Part shown: piece by piece, positions 15,759 to 24,628 of the stretch
How positions within the stretch are numbered: position 1 is the first letter of the stretch
How the letters are laid out: every line of letters starts with the position of its first letter
Made by a program: the position numbers and the translations under genes
The notes under the pieces: model-generated
What the model was told of the DNA's origin: nothing
The model's input: only the letters and a program-made list of their open reading frames with translations
Database searches by the model: none
Origin: RI-43 sp033764725
GTDB lineage: Bacteria > Pseudomonadota > Alphaproteobacteria > Caulobacterales > Aquidulcibacteraceae
Direction: 5' to 3'
DNA length: 64,000 nt
NCBI GenBank assembly: GCA_033764725.1
Contig: JANRIR010000051.1
Coordinates: 1 to 64,000 of the forward strand

Positions 15759-17183
15759 TCATGCGGGCGCCGGCGCGGCCGCGGCGTTTGCGCCGGCCTC
15801 ACGCGCGGACGATTGCTCCTGCGCCTGGCGCTGCAGCATCGCGTGGCGCTCCTTCAGCGGCGCGTTGCCGACCGCAGCGAGCACCCAGAACAGGTTCGAC
15901 ATGCCCATTTCCGTGCCCGAGATCGACAGCGTCAGAAACGCGGTGATCATGCCGAACGCGCCGGCCGCGGCCACTGCGTCCTCGCCGGTGCGCACGCGCT
16001 GGAATGCCCGCAGCGCAATCGGCCCAAAGGCCAACGCGAACAAGGCCAGCCCTGGCGCGCCGATCGTGCCGACCAATTGGTAGAACAACCCCGACGACCG
16101 CGCCGCGCCGTAGCCGACGCCCATGAAATTTGTGTCGATCGCGTTTTGCACCGATTGGCGCGCCCATGAGCCGCGCTCGATGGCGGAGTCGGACTGCGCC
16201 TTGTTGACGGTGAAATCGAGCACCATCTGCCGGAAGCGGCCCAGGACGCCGCTATTGTCGGCGGCGAAAATCACCATCAACGCCATCGCCGCGACGAGGC
16301 CGAACGCCACGATGAGGATGATGCCGCGCTCGCGCCGCCCGCGTTCCGGGTCGAGCACGGCGTAGACCAGCGCCAGCGCGCCGATCGCGGCCAGACCCGC
16401 ATAGGCGGTCGACGAGGTCGACACCAACATCATGAAGCCGAGCCCGCACAGCAGCGGAAACGTCAGATGCGGCAGAATGCGGTTGATATAGACGCCGTAA
16501 ATGAACCCCGTCGCGCCTGCCGCCCAAGCGGCGCACGCCGAGGATTCCAGAAACACCGAACTGACGCGCACAAACCCGCCCTGCACGTAGATCAGGGACA
16601 TGATCGCCCCGCCCTCGTTGTTGACGATCCAGTCGAGCGGCACGGTGAAGCCGGCCACCCCGCCGATCGCCTGAGCGAGACCGATCGCGCCGAAGGCGAT
16701 CGCCTGCCAGATCAGGGCGTCGAGGATGGTTTTCAGCCCGACGCGCAGGATCGCCCAGCGCAGGCCGAGATAAATCGCCGCCCCGATGATGAGATAAATC
16801 ACCTGTGGGATCTCGACCGACCAGGGCCCCAAGGGCTGCAGCGGCCCCGGATCCTGGGGGTTCACGTATGTTGCGTTTGCGAAGAACCGCGGGTTGAAGA
16901 TGCCCGAAAGCGCGCAATAGGCGACGAAAGCCAGGAGCAGCCAGTCCGTCCGGACAATGTGCAAAAATTGGGCGCGCATCTCCGGGATGAGCAGCGAGAA
17001 GGCGATCCGCCCGAGGAATCCCAGCGCGCACACCATCGGCAGAAGCAGCGGATCGGGCCCCAGCATCATCGCCGCAGTGCCCGACATGGGCAGCGTGAAC
17101 GCCATCGCGGCCGCCGCCCAGCGCAGCGGCGCCGCCACGCAGACGGCCGCCAGCGCCGCGCCGATGAGGAGCCAAACCGCCAT
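15759..17183 (-). CDS. O-antigen ligase/polymerase-like membrane protein
   Basis: The 474 residues form about eleven membrane segments with a long periplasmic loop in the C-terminal half (about 330-385) containing ERGSWARQSVQNAID and MGVGYGAARSS, the usual layout of Wzy/WaaL proteins. The tail is Ala/Pro-rich. In an exopolysaccharide locus it most likely polymerises lipid-linked repeat units. Sequence conservation in this family is low, so polymerase versus ligase cannot be decided from the sequence alone. Confidence 0.82.
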   Translation of the reverse strand: MAVWLLIGAALAAVCVAAPLRWAAAAMAFTLPMSGTAAMMLGPDPLLLPMVCALGFLGRIAFSLLIPEMRAQFLHIVRTDWLLLAFVAYCALSGIFNPRFFANATYVNPQDPGPLQPLGPWSVEIPQVIYLIIGAAIYLGLRWAILRVGLKTILDALIWQAIAFGAIGLAQAIGGVAGFTVPLDWIVNNEGGAIMSLIYVQGGFVRVSSVFLESSACAAWAAGATGFIYGVYINRILPHLTFPLLCGLGFMMLVSTSSTAYAGLAAIGALALVYAVLDPERGRRERGIILIVAFGLVAAMALMVIFAADNSGVLGRFRQMVLDFTVNKAQSDSAIERGSWARQSVQNAIDTNFMGVGYGAARSSGLFYQLVGTIGAPGLALFALAFGPIALRAFQRVRTGEDAVAAAGAFGMITAFLTLSISGTEMGMSNLFWVLAAVGNAPLKERHAMLQRQAQEQSSAREAGANAAAAPAPA

Positions 17184-17318
17184 GCGGCGCTTCTAGCAAG
17201 GATCGGCCCGCCTGGCGCAACCGGATTTGCGTCCGGCGGGGGCTTTCGACAGGCTTCTCGCGTCAAGCGCCGTCGGCAAGCGCCTCACACTGCTCAGGAA
17301 ACGGGCTGCCGCAGGCCG

Positions 17319-17543
17319 CTAGTGTGGCGCCATGGCCACTTGGGTTGACGTTCCGTACAGGTGGGCCACGGCGACCCCGCCCACCTGGAACAACATGACC
17401 CAAAATGATGCACAATAAACAACGAGCCCGAGCATGACGATCCAGCGGGGATAGCCCCGCGGCGAAGGTCTTCGCGCCAGTGCTGGGGCCGCCCCGAAGC
17501 CGCCTAGACCAGCGCTGGACTGCAAGGCTGTATCCTGGGTCAC
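17319..17543 (-). CDS. Small single-pass membrane protein
   Basis: The 74-residue product starts with GTG at 17543, has a Ser/Gly/Ala-rich N-terminus, a basic stretch ARRPSPRGYPRW and one membrane segment (about 35-60, IVMLGLVVYCASFWVML). It lies in the divergent gap between the polymerase gene and the sugar transferase gene. There is no family match I can name; a small accessory protein of the exopolysaccharide locus is possible. Confidence 0.4.
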   Translation of the reverse strand: MTQDTALQSSAGLGGFGAAPALARRPSPRGYPRWIVMLGLVVYCASFWVMLFQVGGVAVAHLYGTSTQVAMAPH

Positions 17544-17660
17544 GTCGCAGCCGCCCTGACTGGCCTCAAGTGCAAGGGATGATTATCGGGGCCCAAGTTT
17601 AGCGTCAGGTAAATGCGGCGCTTTTTTTGAAGTGTCTCAAAATCTTCGTTTGGCGGCCTG

Positions 17661-17706
17661 TTGCATTGCACAATGCTTGCATGCCAAACATAACATGCAG
17701 TTAAGT
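17661..17706. promoter_or_regulatory. Palindrome-rich upstream region of the sugar transferase gene
   Basis: The AT-rich stretch before the sugar transferase start holds an inverted repeat GCATTG-CA-CAATGC at 17663-17676, followed by TTGCAT (17677-17682) and, 18 bases on, TTAAGT (17701-17706). These could be an operator and a promoter. The gap also serves the divergent small membrane protein. The assignment is from sequence pattern only. Confidence 0.35.
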
Positions 17707-17731
17707 ATTTCGCCGCAGCGGGGGTTGCGCG

Positions 17732-18487
17732 ATGTCTAACCAGTTCCTTCTGTCCGGACCCGTCCTGGGTCGGCTGCGTCGGCTCGGCGCCGATGGCGGC
17801 CAACGCCCGGTCCGCGATCTGCGCGAACGGGCGCACATCGTCCGCGACGCCCGCCTGGTTCAGACCGCCCGCCGCGCCAATGGCTGGGTCAAGCGCAGCT
17901 TCGACGTCGTCGCCTCCGCCCTGGGCCTCCTCTTCGTCAGCCCCGTCCTGCTCACCATCGCCATCCTGATCAAGCTCCAGGACGGCGGGCCGGTGTTTTA
18001 CGGCCATACGCGCATCGGCCGGAACGGCCGCCGCTTCACCTGCTGGAAGCTGCGCTCGATGCGGATGAACGCCGCCCAGATGCTGGAAGAGCACCTGAAG
18101 GCCGATCCCGTGGCCGCGCAGGAATGGGCCGCGACCCGCAAGCTCGCCAACGACCCGCGCATCACCAAGCTCGGCGAATTCCTGCGCAAGAGCAGCCTCG
18201 ACGAACTGCCCCAGCTCTGGAACGTGCTGAAGGGCGAAATGAGCCTCGTCGGCCCGCGCCCGGTCACGCGCGAAGAGCTCGACATGTACGGCAAGCAGCG
18301 CCGCTTCTACCTGCTCGTGCGGCCCGGCATCACCGGGCTGTGGCAGGTCAGCGGCCGCTCGCGCGCCACCTATGACCGCCGCATCGAACTCGACCGGCAA
18401 TATCTTGAGGCGTGGAGCTTCCTGCGCGACATCGAGATTCTGCTTCTGACCATCCCGGCGGTGCTGTCGCGGGACGGGGCTGTCTAG
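17732..18487 (+). CDS. Initiating sugar transferase (undecaprenyl-phosphate, ExoY-like)
   Basis: The 251-residue protein has one N-terminal hydrophobic segment (about 53-80, VKRSFDVVASALGLLFVSPV) and the catalytic domain. The latter has FTCWKLRSMR, then SSLDELPQLWNVLKGEMS, VGPRPV and PGITGLWQVSGRS, all diagnostic of the bacterial sugar transferase family. It lacks the multi-helix N-terminal half of WbaP-type enzymes, so it is of the short ExoY/HfsE-like class. It transfers a sugar phosphate to undecaprenyl phosphate, the first step of the polymer repeat unit. It is read divergently from the rest of the locus. Confidence 0.95.
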   Translation: MSNQFLLSGPVLGRLRRLGADGGQRPVRDLRERAHIVRDARLVQTARRANGWVKRSFDVVASALGLLFVSPVLLTIAILIKLQDGGPVFYGHTRIGRNGRRFTCWKLRSMRMNAAQMLEEHLKADPVAAQEWAATRKLANDPRITKLGEFLRKSSLDELPQLWNVLKGEMSLVGPRPVTREELDMYGKQRRFYLLVRPGITGLWQVSGRSRATYDRRIELDRQYLEAWSFLRDIEILLLTIPAVLSRDGAV

Positions 18488-18548
18488 GCCGCAAACGCTT
18501 CGGTAAGGCTTTCCGCTCACCTCATCGTTCGTTCGAGCGGATAACCTG

Positions 18549-19652
18549 ATGCGCGTGGCGCTGATCCATTATTGGCTGGTGAATGATCGCGGGGGCGAAA
18601 AAGTCCTCAAGGCGATCCATGAGCTTTATCCCGACGCGACGATCTTCACGCACGTGCTCGACCGCAGGAAGGTTCCCGCTTTCGCCGACGCCGAGATCGA
18701 GACCACCGCGATCCAGAAGCTGCCCTTCGCGCGGTCCTGGTATCAGGCCTATCTGCCCTTCATGCCGACCGCGCTCGAGGCGATCGATCTCTCCGGCTAC
18801 GATCTCGTGATCTCGAGCGAGGCCGGGCCGGCGAAGGGCGTGCTGCCGCATCCGGGCGCGCTGCACGTGTCTTATGTGCACTCGCCGATGCGCTACATCT
18901 GGAACATGTACGCAGCCCATATGCGCGGGGCGAACCCCGCCATCCGGGCGTTGTTTCCGTTCATCTCGAACTATCTGCGGATGTGGGACGTGACGACGGC
19001 AGCCCGCGTCGATCATTTCGTGGCGAACTCCCACAATGTCGCCGGGCGCATCCGCCGCTATTACCGGCGCGACGCCGCGGTCGTGCACCCGCCGGTCGAT
19101 GTGGATGCGTTCCCCGTCTCGACGCGATCGGAGGATTACTATCTCGCCGTCGGCGAACTGGTCGATTACAAGCGCACCGACATCCTCGTCGAAGCCTTTG
19201 CGAGAATGAAGAAGCACCTCGTCGTGATCGGCGGCGGCAAGGCGCTCTCCTCGTTGCGCGCGCGCGGCGGCGCGCACGTCCATTTTCTCGGCCGCGCGGA
19301 TTTCGCGACCCTGAAGCAGCATTACGCCGATTGCCGTGCGCTGGTGTTCGCGCCGGAAGAGGATTTCGGCATCGTGCCGCTCGAAGCGATGGCGAGCGGC
19401 AAGCCGGTGATCGCCTATGGCCGCGGCGGCGCGCTGGAGACGATCGTGCCCGGCCAAACCGGGCTGTTCTTCAATGCGCAGACGCCGGAGGCCGTCATCG
19501 CTGCGATCGAAGCCTTTGAGGCGCAGCGCAACCGGTTCGATCCGCACGCGATCCGCGCCCACGCCGAAGGGTTCGCCACGCCGGTGTTCAAGTCGCGGTT
19601 CAAGGCGCAGGTCGAGCAGGCGCTCGAGCGTCACCGCGACGCCCGCGCGTGA
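18549..19652 (+). CDS. Glycosyltransferase family 4
   Basis: The 367 residues form a GT-B enzyme. The N-terminal part contains ALIHYWLVNDRGGEKVL, and the C-terminal donor site contains VFAPEEDFGIVPLEAMASGKPVIAYGRGGALETI (about 277-310), with the E-x7-E motif typical of GT4. It resembles WbaZ-like mannosyltransferases. It follows the sugar transferase after 61 bp and likely adds the next sugar of the lipid-linked unit. A 6-bp inverted repeat lies in the gap (18513-18518 and 18535-18540). Confidence 0.9.
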   Translation: MRVALIHYWLVNDRGGEKVLKAIHELYPDATIFTHVLDRRKVPAFADAEIETTAIQKLPFARSWYQAYLPFMPTALEAIDLSGYDLVISSEAGPAKGVLPHPGALHVSYVHSPMRYIWNMYAAHMRGANPAIRALFPFISNYLRMWDVTTAARVDHFVANSHNVAGRIRRYYRRDAAVVHPPVDVDAFPVSTRSEDYYLAVGELVDYKRTDILVEAFARMKKHLVVIGGGKALSSLRARGGAHVHFLGRADFATLKQHYADCRALVFAPEEDFGIVPLEAMASGKPVIAYGRGGALETIVPGQTGLFFNAQTPEAVIAAIEAFEAQRNRFDPHAIRAHAEGFATPVFKSRFKAQVEQALERHRDARA

Positions 19653-19662
19653 TTGCGCAGGC

Positions 19663-20868
19663 TCAGCTTTCGATGCCGGGAATGCGCCGCGACAGAGCCG
19701 AGATCGCGCGATCGTGGACGGCGCGCACCACGAAGACCCAAAGCGGGCTGATCAACAGCGTCGCAGCGATGATCGTGATCGCGAGGCGATAGCCCTCCGG
19801 CCCGATCGCGGCGGCCGCAAGCCCGGCGCCGGCCAGAATGAAGGAAAACTCCCCGATCTGCGCGCTGGCGAGGCCGGCGGTCACTGCATCCGACCAGGCC
19901 ACGCCGCTGAAGCGCAACAGCGCGATGCCGAGCGCCGTTTTGAACGCGATCACGCCCAAGGACGCCGACACCACCAGCGCCCAATTCTCGAGAATGAACG
20001 TGCGATCGATCAGCAGGCCGACCGAGAGGAAGAACACCACGAGCAGGATGGTCTGCAGCGGCAGGATGGCGCGCGTCGCCGGCCCGCGCAGCGTCGTGAC
20101 GCCCATCAAGAGCCCGGCGATGAAGGCGCCATAGGCCGGCGACAAGCCGGCGACGCCGCTCAACGCCGCCGCCCCGAAACAGGCGCTCAAGCCCAGAAGC
20201 GCGATCAGTTCGGTCTGCGCCGCAAGCCGTTTGCTGCCGGGCACGGCGAGCACGCGGCCGCGGCGGAACGCGAACAATATCAGCGCGAACACGCCCAGCG
20301 CGATGGCGATGCGCACGCCGAGCTGGATGAAATCCAATTGCTCGGACTCGAAACTTTCAACCACGATGAGCATCGGCACGACGAGCAGATCCTGCGCCAC
20401 CATGATGCCGACGGTGATTTCGCCGGCGCGCGTCTTCAATTCGTCGGCGTCGCCGAGAATGGTGAGCGCGGCGGCGGTCGACGAGATCGAAACGATAAAG
20501 CCGAACAACAGCGCCGTGCGCGCGCCCCAGCCGAGCGCTGGCGCGATCAGGAACGCGCCGACGCAGGCCGCGATCACCAGGCCGAGCGCAGCGACCGTGG
20601 CGGGACGGATGACACGGCGAAATGAGGGGATCGACACTTCGAGCCCGGCGATGAACAGCAGCATCAACACGCCGAGTTCGGCCAGCGCGTTGACGTCGTC
20701 GCCCGCCTCGCGCCCGACAAGGCCAAGGCCGCTCGGCCCCAGCGCCATCCCCGCCGCAATATAGCCCACCATCGCCGGCAGCTTCGCTCGGCTCAGCGCC
20801 AAGCCCAGCGCCGCCGCCACGGCCATGATGATGGCGAGATTGGTGAGGTCGAGCCCATGGCCTTGCAT
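19663..20868 (-). CDS. Monovalent cation:proton antiporter (CPA2/Kef type)
   Basis: The 401-residue protein has about twelve membrane segments with VGYIAAGMALGPSGLGL near residue 35 and LAELGVLMLLFIAGLE near residue 63, the standard start of the Na+/H+ exchanger domain. Unlike KefB/KefC it stops after the membrane domain, so a cytoplasmic RCK/TrkA-N gate is missing. It probably exchanges K+ or Na+ for protons at the inner membrane. It converges on the glycosyltransferase gene. Confidence 0.88.
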   Translation of the reverse strand: MQGHGLDLTNLAIIMAVAAALGLALSRAKLPAMVGYIAAGMALGPSGLGLVGREAGDDVNALAELGVLMLLFIAGLEVSIPSFRRVIRPATVAALGLVIAACVGAFLIAPALGWGARTALLFGFIVSISSTAAALTILGDADELKTRAGEITVGIMVAQDLLVVPMLIVVESFESEQLDFIQLGVRIAIALGVFALILFAFRRGRVLAVPGSKRLAAQTELIALLGLSACFGAAALSGVAGLSPAYGAFIAGLLMGVTTLRGPATRAILPLQTILLVVFFLSVGLLIDRTFILENWALVVSASLGVIAFKTALGIALLRFSGVAWSDAVTAGLASAQIGEFSFILAGAGLAAAAIGPEGYRLAITIIAATLLISPLWVFVVRAVHDRAISALSRRIPGIES

Positions 20869-20897
20869 TGCGCCACGATAGACTGCATCCGCGGCTC

Positions 20898-21389
20898 ATG
20901 GGCAGCCCTCGCGTGACCGCGCCGCAAAAGTCGCCGCCGCGCATGCGGCTGATGCAACGCCGTGCGCTGACGACCGGCGAGATCGCGCTGGCGCGGCCGA
21001 TGTTCGGACCCGCGTTCGACGCCGCGCGCATCACCCTGGTGCAATTGCCGCCCTTGGGCTTCGCCGCGATGGCCCCGAGCGAACGCCTCGTCGCGTTCTC
21101 GCGCTGGCGCGCGCCGCTCGATTTCACGGAGGCGGCGCTGTCCGAACAAGGCTGGCTGATCCACGAGCTGGCGCATTGCTGGCAGGCGCAGGCCGGCATT
21201 GCGCTGCCGCTGGCCAAGCTCGCCGCGCTCGGCGCCGCGGCCTATCGACAAACGCCCGACGCGCGCGGTTTCGCCGGCCTCAATATCGAGACCCAGGCCG
21301 AATGCGCGCGCTTCGCGTTCCTCGCCCGCGCCGGCGCGCCCGATCCCGCCGGCGCGCGCTACGCGAAGCTGTGGCCGATTGCGGCCTGA
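20898..21389 (+). CDS. Vgr-related / DUF4157-like protein with HExxH motif
   Basis: From the ATG at 20898 the product has 163 residues. RRALTTGEIALARPMFGPA and WLIHELAHCWQAQAG (about 88-102) recall a small alphaproteobacterial family labelled vgr-related protein, in which HExxH is followed by WQ. The motif HELAH could bind zinc, but no signal peptide or further metal ligand is clear. The start could also be 20943 (MRLMQRR). It starts just upstream of, and divergent from, the antiporter gene. Function unknown. Confidence 0.6.
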   Translation: MGSPRVTAPQKSPPRMRLMQRRALTTGEIALARPMFGPAFDAARITLVQLPPLGFAAMAPSERLVAFSRWRAPLDFTEAALSEQGWLIHELAHCWQAQAGIALPLAKLAALGAAAYRQTPDARGFAGLNIETQAECARFAFLARAGAPDPAGARYAKLWPIAA

Positions 21390-21407
21390 ACGACAGCCGC
21401 GCGTCGC

Positions 21408-21794
21408 CTATTGCTCGACGCCGTTCCAGGCGCTCAGGCCGTCGGCGAGGCGCAGGCCTTGCGCGCGCAATTCGGCCTCCATCGAGCGCGCCGCGCCGTC
21501 GCATTCCGAGAACCGCGCCTCTTCGCGGCGGTAGCCGTCGTTGAAGGCATCGGTGAGCGCGCGGGCGCGCCCCTCTTCCCGGCTGATCACCCCGCGCATG
21601 AAATCGCGCCAGCGCTGGTCGCTGCGGCCGGTGCACAGGATGCGCAGATAGTGGGCGCCGCCGAGCACGCCGGCGAGTTCCTCGACCTGGGCGTCATAGG
21701 CCGCGCGGGGATCGCGACGCTCGCCCTCCTGCGCCGCCGCAGCTGCGGCGAGACACAGAGAGAGCGCGAACACGACGACGGGCGGTCGAACCAT
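21408..21794 (-). CDS. TIGR02301 family secreted protein
   Basis: From the ATG at 21794 there are 128 residues with a signal peptide (VVVFALSLCLAAAAAAQ). The mature part has the family pattern LAGVLGGAHYLRILC, WRDFMRGVI, AFNDGYRREEARF and a final LADGL. The family is alphaproteobacterial, periplasmic and of unknown function. Two Cys (in ILCTG and SECDG) may form a disulfide. It lies just upstream of gamma-glutamyltransferase's 3' end on the same strand. Confidence 0.8.
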   Translation of the reverse strand: MVRPPVVVFALSLCLAAAAAAQEGERRDPRAAYDAQVEELAGVLGGAHYLRILCTGRSDQRWRDFMRGVISREEGRARALTDAFNDGYRREEARFSECDGAARSMEAELRAQGLRLADGLSAWNGVEQ

Positions 21795-21842
21795 GATGCG
21801 TCGCCTATGCCGCAAATGCGGCGGGCCTGTGAAGCTTTCGCG

Positions 21843-23657
21843 TCAGTATCCCCCCGCCTCGCCGTCCTTGCGCATCTCGGTGGCTGCTTCATAGACGCCA
21901 TTGTCATGGCGCAGGATCGCCTGATAGCCGCCGAACGAGCCGTCGGCGGGGCGAATGCGGTGGCCGCGGCGCTCCAGGTCCGCGCGGACCGCCTCCGGCA
22001 CGCCGTTCTCCATCGCCACAAACCCTACGCCGTCCGGCGCCTCGCCCGTGGGCTCGGCGCCGCCATAGAAGCGATAGCGCGCCGCATCGCCCGCGGCCTG
22101 CAGGTCGAGCCCATAATCGACAAGATTGACGATGATCTGCACATGGCCTTGCGGCTGCATGTCGCCGCCCATGACGCCGAAGGCGAGCCACGGCTTGCCC
22201 TGCTTCAGCGCGAAGGCCGGAATGATCGTCTGGAACGGGCGGCGGCCCGGCATGTATTGATTGGGATGGCCGCGCGTGAGCGCGAACAATTCGGCGCGGT
22301 TCTGCAGCATGAAGCCGAGGCGATCGGGCACGAGGCCCGATCCCATGCCGCGATAATTCGACTGGATCAGCGACACCATCATGCCGTCCGCGTCGGCGGT
22401 GGCGAGATAGGTCGTGTCGCCGTCGAGCGCGATCTGCGCGTGCGGCGGCGGCGTCATGGCGCGGTCGGGCGCGATCAGCGCGCGGCGTTCGCGGGTGTAA
22501 TCGTCGGTCAGCAGACGGCGAACATCGAAGCCCGTGAACGCCGGATCGCCATAGAAGCGCGCACGGTCGGCGAAGGCGAGCCGCGTCGCCTCGATCTGCG
22601 TATGCAGCGACTCCGCCGATAGAAAGCCCATCGCGCGCAGATCGAATCCTTCCAGGATGCGCAAGGTCTGCAGCGCGACCACGCCCTGACTGTTGGGCGG
22701 CAATTCGCACACCTCGACGCTGCGGTACGGCGCGCACACCGGATCGACCCATTCGCCTTGGTGCGCTGCAAGATCCTCATAGCGCAGCCAGCCGTTGATG
22801 CGGCGCATATAGGCGTCGATCGTGCGCGCAATGCCGCCGCGATAGAACGCGTCGCGCCCCTCGCGCGCGATCAGCGCCAAAGTGTCGGCGAGATCGGGAT
22901 TGCGGAACAGCGCCGCGCCGCCCGGCAAAGCCGGCCGGCACGCCGTGTGCGTTTCGCGACCCACATGATCAAGGATCACGTCCATTTCCGGTTCACAGAA
23001 ATACGTGCGCCGCGCGTTCTCGATCTCCTGCAGCCGCCCTTCGCGGAATTCGCGCTCCAGGCGCCGCTCATTGTTGGCCCAGTACATCGCGATGGTTTGC
23101 GGGATCGGCGCGCCTTCGCGGGCATAGCGGATCGTCGGCGCCAGCAAGTCGGCCATTGGGGTGCGCCCGAACCGGCCGTGCAGCGCAAACCAGCCGTCCA
23201 CCGTCCCGGGCACACTGACGCTCGCCGCGCCAAAACTGGGCACGGCGTCGGGATTGCCGCGCCGGCGCGCCTCGCGGCGCATCGCCTCGAACGACAGCCC
23301 GCGCGGGCTGCGGCCGGAGCCGTTGTAGCCGTAGAGGCGCTGTGTGCGCGGATCCCAGACGATGACGAATATGTCGCCGCCGATGCCGTTTCCCGTCGGC
23401 TCGACGAGGCCCAGCATCGCATTGGCGGCGATCGCAGCGTCCATCGCCGAGCCGCCCGCGCGCAACACGTCAAGTGCGGTCTGCGTCGCCAGGGGATGGG
23501 CGGTGGCGGCCGCGCCGTGCGGCGCCACGACCGGCGAGCGCGTGGCGAAGGCCTCGCCCGACACCCGCTCGCCGCGCCCGAAGCCCGGCGGACGATCCTG
23601 CGCGGCCGCAGCTGTCGCAATCAACAGCGCCGCCAGCGCCGCAATGACTCTGTGCAT
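21843..23657 (-). CDS. ggt: Gamma-glutamyltransferase
   Basis: The product has 604 residues including a signal peptide (MHRVIAALAALLIATAAAA). Motifs are HPLATQTALDVLRAGGSAMDAAIAA (about 50), GNGIGGDIFVIVWD, and the autocleavage and catalytic site DGDTTYLATADADGMMVS near residue 430, where the second Thr would become the N-terminal nucleophile of the small subunit. MGSGLV follows about 20 residues later. It cleaves gamma-glutamyl peptides such as glutathione in the periplasm. The ATG at 23657 is preferred over 23678 because it gives a clean signal peptide. Confidence 0.93.
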   Translation of the reverse strand: MHRVIAALAALLIATAAAAQDRPPGFGRGERVSGEAFATRSPVVAPHGAAATAHPLATQTALDVLRAGGSAMDAAIAANAMLGLVEPTGNGIGGDIFVIVWDPRTQRLYGYNGSGRSPRGLSFEAMRREARRRGNPDAVPSFGAASVSVPGTVDGWFALHGRFGRTPMADLLAPTIRYAREGAPIPQTIAMYWANNERRLEREFREGRLQEIENARRTYFCEPEMDVILDHVGRETHTACRPALPGGAALFRNPDLADTLALIAREGRDAFYRGGIARTIDAYMRRINGWLRYEDLAAHQGEWVDPVCAPYRSVEVCELPPNSQGVVALQTLRILEGFDLRAMGFLSAESLHTQIEATRLAFADRARFYGDPAFTGFDVRRLLTDDYTRERRALIAPDRAMTPPPHAQIALDGDTTYLATADADGMMVSLIQSNYRGMGSGLVPDRLGFMLQNRAELFALTRGHPNQYMPGRRPFQTIIPAFALKQGKPWLAFGVMGGDMQPQGHVQIIVNLVDYGLDLQAAGDAARYRFYGGAEPTGEAPDGVGFVAMENGVPEAVRADLERRGHRIRPADGSFGGYQAILRHDNGVYEAATEMRKDGEAGGY

Positions 23658-23725
23658 GGGTCGATCCTCCTGGGCCACTCAAGCAGGCTCGCGCGCGGAA
23701 CGAAAGAGCGCTAAGAGCCCGCGCC

Positions 23726-24628
23726 ATGACGCATCTGCCCTTCGCCACCCTCGACGTGTTCACCGACCAGCGCTTCGCCGGCAATCCGCTCGCCGTGGTG
23801 TGGGACGCCGACGATCTGAGCGACGCGCAGATGCAGGCGATCGCCCGCGAGTTCAATCTCTCTGAAACGGTGTTCGTGCGCCGGGCGGAGCATCCCGCCC
23901 ACACCGCTTCGGTGCGCATCTTCACGCCGGGGCGGGAATTGCCGTTCGCCGGGCATCCGACGATCGGCTGTGCGATCTTTCTGGCGGAGCGCAAATATGG
24001 CCGCGACGCCGGGCTCGACACGATCATCACCCTGGAGGAGCGCGTGGGCCTCGTGCGCTGCGCGGTTCAGCTCAAGGCCGATGCAGCGACCTTCGCGCAA
24101 TTCGACGCACCGAAACTGGCCGCGCCCTGCGGGCGTGCAGCGAGCGATGCGGCCTATGCGCGGGCGCTGTCGCTTGCGGAGGGGGATATCGGTTTCGGGC
24201 GCCACGAGCCGACGCTGTTCGACGCCGGCGTGCCGTATGCTTTCGTGCCGGTGAAAACCCTCGATGCGCTGGCGCGGGCCAAGCCGACGCATGAGTGCAC
24301 CGATGCAACCCTGGGGATAGGGGCGGTTTTCGTCTATACGCGCCTGCCGGACGAGCATCCCCACGCCTTTCGCGCGCGCATGTTCGCGCCGGAATTCGGG
24401 ATCGTCGAGGATCCCGCGACCGGCTCTGCGGCGGCGGCCTTCGCCGGCGCCTGCGCACGCTTTGAATCGCTGGCGGACGGCTGGCACACGCTGCCGATCG
24501 AACAGGGCTTCGAGATGGGCCGCCCGTCGCTCATCGGCCTCGAAATCGAACTCGCGGGCGGTTTGCTCAACGGCGCACGTATCGGCGGCAAGGCGGTTCT
24601 GGTGAGCGAAGGGCGCTTGTCGCTTTAG
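23726..24628 (+). CDS. PhzF family isomerase
   Basis: The 300-residue protein has FATLDVFTDQRFAGNPLAVV at the start, the catalytic Glu in EFNLSETVFV (about 48), FTPGRELPFAGHPTIG (about 70), and AFRARMFAPEFGIVEDPATGSA in the second half (about 215-236). These are the PhzF/diaminopimelate epimerase-fold motifs. Enzymes of this family isomerise small molecules; the natural substrate of most is unknown and phenazine synthesis should not be assumed. It overlaps the convergent nitronate monooxygenase gene by 4 bp. Confidence 0.9.
   Translation: MTHLPFATLDVFTDQRFAGNPLAVVWDADDLSDAQMQAIAREFNLSETVFVRRAEHPAHTASVRIFTPGRELPFAGHPTIGCAIFLAERKYGRDAGLDTIITLEERVGLVRCAVQLKADAATFAQFDAPKLAAPCGRAASDAAYARALSLAEGDIGFGRHEPTLFDAGVPYAFVPVKTLDALARAKPTHECTDATLGIGAVFVYTRLPDEHPHAFRARMFAPEFGIVEDPATGSAAAAFAGACARFESLADGWHTLPIEQGFEMGRPSLIGLEIELAGGLLNGARIGGKAVLVSEGRLSL

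Noticed and set aside
17612..17620. A GCGC followed by seven T upstream of the sugar transferase, like a terminator
   Set aside because: No stable stem precedes it and no plus-strand gene ends nearby.
23726..24628. Phenazine biosynthesis gene
   Set aside because: The protein is PhzF-like, but no other phenazine gene is present and most family members are unrelated to phenazines.
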